The notes under the pieces: model-generated
What the model was told of the DNA's origin: nothing
Seen by the model: only the letters and a program-made list of their open reading frames with translations
Databases searched by the model: none
DNA from: JAAOZP01 sp964616835
Lineage (GTDB): Archaea; Thermoproteota; EX4484-205; JAAOZP01
Reading direction: 5' to 3'
Length of the DNA stretch: 64,000 nt
Assembly: GCA_964616835.1 (NCBI GenBank)
Contig: CAZTSG010000002.1
Coordinates: 1 to 64,000 of the forward strand
Shown: one piece after another, positions 59,696 through 64,000 of the stretch
Layout of the letters: every line of letters starts with the position of its first letter
Position numbering within the stretch: position 1 is the first letter of the stretch
Made by a program: the position numbers and the translations under genes

Positions 59696-59921
59696 GCCCT
59701 TCTCTCATATCGCGGATTATCTTAACGACGGTCCCTCCAGGTATCTTGGGAGACTTTTCAGCCTCCTCTTTAAGGTTTTCGACCGCGTTCTGAAGTTCCC
59801 TCTTCTTAATCTCTTCCTCAAGGGCCCTCCTTACCAATGCGCTTACGTTTATCCCAAGCTTATTGGCCTTCCTCTTCAGCTCCTCGCTAACCTTTGCGGA
59901 GACCGTTATAAGTTTACCCAT
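59679..59921 (-). CDS. vapB: VapB-type ribbon-helix-helix antitoxin
   Basis: 80 residues beginning MGKLITVSAKVSEELKRK, a ribbon-helix-helix DNA-binding domain (strand ITVSAKV, helix ELKRKANKLG, helix VSALVRRALEEEI), followed by an acidic tail that would neutralise the PIN toxin. ATG 59921 is chosen (TTG 59933 upstream). A TATA box (ATTTATATAGC, minus strand, about 59953-59963) fits a transcript start near 59931. The pair is on the same strand as the epimerase relics on both sides. Confidence 0.85.
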   Translation of the reverse strand: MGKLITVSAKVSEELKRKANKLGINVSALVRRALEEEIKKRELQNAVENLKEEAEKSPKIPGGTVVKIIRDMREGHALVK

Positions 59922-59994
59922 AGGTATTCCCAAAATGTATTACCAAAGAGGCGCTATATAAATATTACTGCAGATAAAAACTTGTAGGATAAAG

Positions 59995-60402
59995 ATGTCA
60001 GGATGATTTTCGCCTATAGGGAGCTTAATCGGATCCCCGTAGACTGCGGCGGAACTAAAGTAAATGAATAAGCCTACTCCGGAGTCTAGAGAAGCCTTGA
60101 CAATGAAAGCTGTACCCAAAACATTGTTATCCAGGTAAAGTAGAGGCTTCTCCACTGATTCCGTAACATCAATAGAGGCAGTGGCACGAACAACAGCATC
60201 ATGTAAAACATTCTTAACCTAGGTAATATTTCTGATTTCAACCTTTGTTGCAGGAACACCGACTTCCCTAAGCCTTTTGACAGCAAGCTCAGTAGACCTC
60301 TCGAAAGAGTCAAGAACTTGGACCTCGAAGCCTTTTTTCCTTAAGACGGGTAGCAATATTATGCCCTATAAAACCAGCTCCGCCAGTAATCAATACTTTC
60401 AT
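59995..60402 (-). pseudogene. N-terminal relic of a GalE-like epimerase (paralogue of 23176-24087)
   Basis: From ATG 60402: KVLITGGAGFIGHNIATRL, then an extra A in a run of six A shifts the frame; in the next frame follow DSFERSTELAVKRLREVG, an in-frame TAG, then ASIDVTESVEKPLLYLDNN and SSAAVYGDPIKLPIGENHP. Residue order and identity closely follow the first ~135 residues of the intact epimerase (GGAGFIGHN, DSFERSTGFAAKRL, ESVEKPLMYFENN, SSAAVYGNP). Similarity stops near 59998. Two lesions plus truncation make it a pseudogene. Confidence 0.8.
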
Positions 60403-60440
60403 TTCTAGTTTCTCAAAACCTTGATTTAAAACTCCTTCTG

Positions 60441-60450
60441 AGCGCGCGCT
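60441..60450. repeat. GC palindrome AGCGCGCGCT, copy 2
   Basis: Identical to the palindrome at 30413-30422 and likewise placed in A/T-rich sequence between relics. Confidence 0.3.
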
Positions 60451-60950
60451 AAATTTAAAAAAGATTCGCTAAGCTCGGACGCTGAGTCGCGGCCCTGTTA
60501 ACGAGCGTCTTGGACTGGTGGCGGGTTTACTAAATCGACCTAATAATCGGCTACCTTGTCTTCAGGAAGGCTCTGAGAGAAGCGAATTCATAGGATTAGT
60601 GGTAGAGTGGTGAACCTTGTCTAAACTATTTTTCGACGATTAAAAAGTTGAATCAGTTTATTAGTCTTCCCGTCTTAAAAGTTCTACAGAAGAATTAGAA
60701 GTTATTCCAAACAAGCCTCATAGCTTCTTCTCTATATACAGAATTTAAGAATTTAGAAATACTCGTGTCTTCTAGGCTGTTAATGGTGTTTGAAAGTATC
60801 TGGAAGATAAGATTACAATAGCTCTAAAAGAAGGAGTCGTAGATTATCTTGGTTTTTCTGCTGATGATTTTTATTTCTTTAGTTGGCATTCTTCCTTCAA
60901 GCGGCTTAAGCCAAGACCGAACATGAAGGTTGAAGCTTTATAAATCCAAT

Positions 60951-60958
60951 GATTTTTT
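60951..60958 (+). terminator. T8 run (plus strand)
   Basis: Eight T follow seven bases after a plus-strand stop codon. It could end a plus-strand transcript and separates it from the convergent GH35 gene. Confidence 0.3.
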
Positions 60959-63922
60959 TTAGAAGCCTATTTCCAACTCGGTTTTCTTCGCAAGATAATA
61001 TGGAATTATCTGTATGGACGGTGTTTCACGGGAATCCTCATAGTTCTCCAGGGCGATTGTAATCGAGTTTTCTTCTTTTAAAAAGGGCTCGGGCATGTAG
61101 AAGTCTTTTTGGGGACCGTTCTTCAAGTATCTTCCTATTAACTCGCCATTCAAGTATATCTTGCACTTTGTCCCCATCGAGTTCAGCCTCAGCATCAATG
61201 GGGATATTGTGTCTTCCCTAAGCCTGTAGACGAATTTCCTCCTCAACCATATCAATCTGCCTTTATCCAACGCTTCACCAAGCCTGCTCGAGCTCCAGTG
61301 GGAATCGTCAAAGCCGGTTTTAAACCAGCCTTCTTTCTCTCCTAGAAGCCCTTGAGAAATACTCCAACCCTCGTCTAGAACAGCATCGTAGAGCCTTATG
61401 CACGGATTATTCCACACTGGTGCACTGGGCATGTTCTCTAAGAGGAAAATAAACTCGTTTTCTTCACCCTGCTTCACTAGGCGCGTTACATCCATGCCTA
61501 CTTCGCCCTCATCGACGGGGACTGTTCCAGCATGGTTACCGTTTACGAAGAGCATTAGCCTACCCCAGCCTGAGAGGCCGGGCGGTAGGACTGCGCAAAC
61601 CTTTTTGTCCTCTTTAGGAATAGTAACCACGTATTTGAATAAGAATATTCCCCTCTCTCCCGCAAGGCTTTCAGGGCTCTTAAGCTCCATCCAGCCTTCT
61701 GAAAAGCATTCTGACGGCAGGACCTCCATGGGCTTGTTCACAAGCTTAGAGTAGTCCATTGCGGCTGGGATGCCTGGTTTGAGAAACGGCTCGTTACTCA
61801 AGATTTTGAAAAAGGGATTCTTCAGCATAATCGTCGTTTCCTTACCGATGAAAACAGGCTCGTTCAAGCCGTTTGCTACAGGAAGTATACCATCATTCCT
61901 ATGGCCTGTCGACTCTATGAGGAGCATGAGCTCGTTCTCCCCATTTTTCAACAGTTTTTCATTAATTTCAAGCCTAGCAACATGCTTTGCATAACCTAGA
62001 AAATGCCCGTTTATGAAAACCGAGACGTAGTCGTTAACCCTCGGTATGAATAATACAATCTTGCCCTCTCCAGCCTTATTAAAAACGAATTTATTGAAAT
62101 ACCAGAAGTGCCCGTTTCCAATCATGCCAAGCGATTCGGGTGGGGGAAGCCCCTTAACTTTAACCCAATGGCTTAGCTTAACACGCTCCAAGTCCTCAAC
62201 AGCATACTTCCAACCCTCATCGAGGCTTAGAGCATCTTCTTTGAATTCTAAATCTGGAATCACTAGGGAGAGTAGCCATTTCTCATCGTCGTAAGTGCCT
62301 TCAACTCTTTTACCGTTAATCCTGATGGCCTTAGGCCTCCACGGAACGATTGCTCTAATAAGCCTCCCGTCTCCCTTCTTGAAATCCATATTCATGCTTA
62401 GAGAACGATCTTCAGAAGAATAGCTCCTTAAAAGGTCGAGGCTGGAGATTACAGCTATCCTCTTACCCAAATATTCTACGAACCATGTTCTGGCTGCACG
62501 CTCCCTGCTTAAAGCAACTAGTAGTAGTTGAGAGGCTCCGCCAATAAGCTTAAAGAAATCGTCTTCGTAAATCCTAAAGTTCACAGTCTCCCTTGCTCCG
62601 CTTAACGGATGTGTCAGAGTAACTTCGTGCCGACTACCAGGATCCCCATACACTATAAGGATCGTTCTGCCGTTGAGGTCGTAAGAGTAGAATACTTGGC
62701 AAGTTGAAAACTCTAGGACCCAACCGTTCGCCAGCTTGACTTTGAAAGGCAGTATTAAGGCAGTCCTCCCGTTTAGCCCGACATCCTTCTCGCCAAGACC
62801 CTTCAAGGAGACCGTTGCATGAGCCGGTTCAGGACTCCTGTTTGCTAAAAGTATAAAGTTTCCTTTCTCGTGGACCCGCGAGGAAACGCGAATATTGGGA
62901 TTGTTGCAAGTTGCCAGCTTCTCGTCAACGGTGGAGGATGCGAATATTTCTTTGAAGGATTCTAAGAGCGCTCCGACTAGTCTTATAGTCCAGTACCTTT
63001 CACCAAGTTCCCCCCACTCTCTTACAGCAGCCTGATAATCGTATGTTGAAGCAATGTTTTTACCAGTCCAGTAGCCGAAGTTTGTCCCGCCGTGAAACAT
63101 GTAGAAGTTTATAAGGTTAAACCCTTTGAATATCATCGTTTTCAAAAGCATATCCGTCCACTCGGCCGGGATATCGCCCCTGTCCGTGGGAAGCCTCCCG
63201 CTGAGAGAAGTAAACCATCCTCCTTCGAATTCCATGATCATCCTAGGCTTATCAGGCTGTTCCTCAATAAGGCTTTCAGCCTGTTTCTCAGGGCCTTTAA
63301 GATCCCAAGGATCAGGATAGATGTCTATGGAGTCTATTACTTGAGTTCCCCTTAGAAACCTGTTCACGTTGTGGACTATGGGGACGTCTATCCCCCTCTC
63401 CCTCGCAGCCTCGTAGAGTCTGAGCATGTATGGAACATTACCCCAGAAGTACTCGTTTTCGATCTGAAAAAGGATTACGCTACCGCCTCTTGTTGCAAGA
63501 TGTCTCCTTATTATTGGAATTATATGGTCGTAGTAGCTTAAAGCATGCTTCATGAAAACCTTGTCGAGCGACCTTGGGACAATGTTTCTACCTATCAGCC
63601 AGTCGGGGAGGCCTCCGAAATCCCATTCAGAGCATATGTAGGGTCCGGGTCTAGCTATAACGTATAGGCCGTGCTTCTCGCACAGTTTTAGAAACTCATC
63701 GACATCACGCCAACCCGAGAAGTCGAAGCAACCCTCCTTCTGCTCATGCCAGTTCCAAGCGAAATATATGCTTACAGAGTTTAAGAATGCTCGCTTAATC
63801 TTGAGAAGCCTGTCCTCCCACAATGCCTTGGGGACTCTGAAATAATGTATCTCACCGCTATAGATGAACACCGGCTTACCGTTAACCCTCAGCGACTTCT
63901 CATCGAAATCTACAACACTCAT
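60959..63922 (-). CDS. Beta-galactosidase, family GH35
   Basis: A 987-residue retaining beta-galactosidase. The N-terminal TIM barrel shows the family-35 signature GPYICSEWDFGGLPDWL, acid/base Glu157 in FQIENEYFWG and nucleophile Glu231 in MIMEFEGGWF. Several beta-sandwich (galactose-binding-like) domains fill the C-terminal two thirds, with FINGHFLGYAKH and IYLNGELIGRYLKNG typical of jelly rolls. No signal peptide, so probably intracellular. ATG 63922 is preceded by GGAGG and lies 27 bases after the stop of the upstream gene, so both share an operon. Confidence 0.93.
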   Translation of the reverse strand: MSVVDFDEKSLRVNGKPVFIYSGEIHYFRVPKALWEDRLLKIKRAFLNSVSIYFAWNWHEQKEGCFDFSGWRDVDEFLKLCEKHGLYVIARPGPYICSEWDFGGLPDWLIGRNIVPRSLDKVFMKHALSYYDHIIPIIRRHLATRGGSVILFQIENEYFWGNVPYMLRLYEAARERGIDVPIVHNVNRFLRGTQVIDSIDIYPDPWDLKGPEKQAESLIEEQPDKPRMIMEFEGGWFTSLSGRLPTDRGDIPAEWTDMLLKTMIFKGFNLINFYMFHGGTNFGYWTGKNIASTYDYQAAVREWGELGERYWTIRLVGALLESFKEIFASSTVDEKLATCNNPNIRVSSRVHEKGNFILLANRSPEPAHATVSLKGLGEKDVGLNGRTALILPFKVKLANGWVLEFSTCQVFYSYDLNGRTILIVYGDPGSRHEVTLTHPLSGARETVNFRIYEDDFFKLIGGASQLLLVALSRERAARTWFVEYLGKRIAVISSLDLLRSYSSEDRSLSMNMDFKKGDGRLIRAIVPWRPKAIRINGKRVEGTYDDEKWLLSLVIPDLEFKEDALSLDEGWKYAVEDLERVKLSHWVKVKGLPPPESLGMIGNGHFWYFNKFVFNKAGEGKIVLFIPRVNDYVSVFINGHFLGYAKHVARLEINEKLLKNGENELMLLIESTGHRNDGILPVANGLNEPVFIGKETTIMLKNPFFKILSNEPFLKPGIPAAMDYSKLVNKPMEVLPSECFSEGWMELKSPESLAGERGIFLFKYVVTIPKEDKKVCAVLPPGLSGWGRLMLFVNGNHAGTVPVDEGEVGMDVTRLVKQGEENEFIFLLENMPSAPVWNNPCIRLYDAVLDEGWSISQGLLGEKEGWFKTGFDDSHWSSSRLGEALDKGRLIWLRRKFVYRLREDTISPLMLRLNSMGTKCKIYLNGELIGRYLKNGPQKDFYMPEPFLKEENSITIALENYEDSRETPSIQIIPYYLAKKTELEIGF

Positions 63923-63949
63923 CTCAATGCCTCCAAGCTGAAATGGAAG

Positions 63950-64000
63950 CTACCATGGTTCAACACTCAACCCTGTAATCCTCTTGAAATGCTCCAAGTT
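63950..64000 (-). CDS. 3' end of an upstream gene (partial)
   Basis: The last 16 codons of a leftward gene enter from the right edge: ...NLEHFKRITGLSVEPW and TAG. Too short to identify. It ends 27 bases before the GH35 start, with GH35's ribosome-binding site between, so it belongs to the same operon; a sugar-transport or glycosidase gene is a reasonable guess only. Confidence 0.5.
   Translation of the reverse strand, partial: NLEHFKRITGLSVEPW

Larger units (their letters stand above)
60403..60958. other. Gene-poor stretch between the epimerase relic and GH35
   Basis: The stretch holds the palindrome AGCGCGCGCT (60441-60450), a GC-rich island (about 60470-60540) with a possible 7-bp stem, a 47-residue plus-strand open frame (60794-60943; includes GVVDYLGFSADDFYFF) that may be a gene remnant, and a T8 run at 60951-60958. 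I recognise no gene here. Confidence 0.4.

Noticed and set aside
1..64000. CRISPR arrays, tRNA and rRNA genes
   Set aside because: No regularly spaced repeats, no T-loop-like GGTTCRA-type hits with cloverleaf context, and no rRNA-like sequence was seen by reading; a computed scan could still find a divergent tRNA.

Overview
The window reads as a chromosomal segment of a thermophile-like, sugar-degrading archaeon. Supporting evidence: GMP synthase as a separate ATP-pyrophosphatase subunit, a full eukaryote-type topoisomerase IB, archaeal TATA boxes about 25-30 bases upstream of start codons (implying many leaderless mRNAs), frequent TTG starts, a Sulfolobus-type GH1 beta-glycosidase, PadR and VapBC genes, and S-layer-style surface proteins with a C-terminal membrane anchor. 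Topoisomerase IB points to the Nitrososphaeria side of the Thermoproteota (Thaumarchaeota/Aigarchaeota, e.g. Caldarchaeales). That placement is an inference and was not tested by phylogeny. I saw no tRNA, rRNA or CRISPR array.

Layout. 0-3.4 kb: a heterodimeric ABC exporter cut by the left edge. 3.6-10 kb: MscS channel, polyprenol/phytol-kinase-like membrane protein, cinnamoyl-esterase-like hydrolase, guaAb, a flippase-like membrane protein and two proteins sharing a short C-terminal module. 10-16 kb: an 863-residue surface protein, then an amino-sugar operon (truncated ChbG/YdjC deacetylase, MFS transporter, NagA). 15.8-17.5 kb: moaD-moaE-moaC-moaB, with moaA at 24-25 kb. 17.5-29.4 kb: GH2 beta-mannosidase, two radical SAM enzymes (one with an odd CX4CX2C motif), GalE-like epimerase, MFS exporter, Eis-like acetyltransferase, DUF6485 protein and a GH4 glycosidase with the CHG signature of alpha-glucuronidases. 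29.4-32 kb: a gene graveyard with relics of an ABC-2 transporter, a second ABC ATPase and a GH4 tail, plus a frameshifted DUF2085 gene. 32-37.3 kb: rhomboid protease, padR-ABC ATPase-permease operon and a divergent AAA/DUF234 ATPase. 37.5-40.4 kb: topoisomerase IB, family 4 uracil-DNA glycosylase and a flavodoxin. 40.4-47.8 kb: xylose isomerase-like enzyme, CAP-domain surface protein, TldD-like peptidase, xylulokinase and CE7 acetylxylan esterase. 47.8-57.6 kb: small ferritin-like protein, OCD/AlaDH, a large FtsX permease, two zinc dehydrogenases around a broken sugar-kinase gene, and GH1. 58-61 kb: a second graveyard with vapBC lying between two epimerase relics. 61-64 kb: GH35 beta-galactosidase and the last codons of an upstream gene.

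Taken together, the genes describe uptake and breakdown of plant-type or microbial polysaccharides. GH4 (glucuronic acid side chains), CE7 (acetyl groups), xylose isomerase and xylulokinase would form a xylan side-chain and pentose route. GH1, GH2 and GH35 would release glucose/galactose and mannose, and NagA would handle GlcNAc-6-P. Molybdopterin genes would supply Mo/W oxidoreductases encoded elsewhere. Two zones of pseudogenes indicate ongoing gene loss and local duplication.
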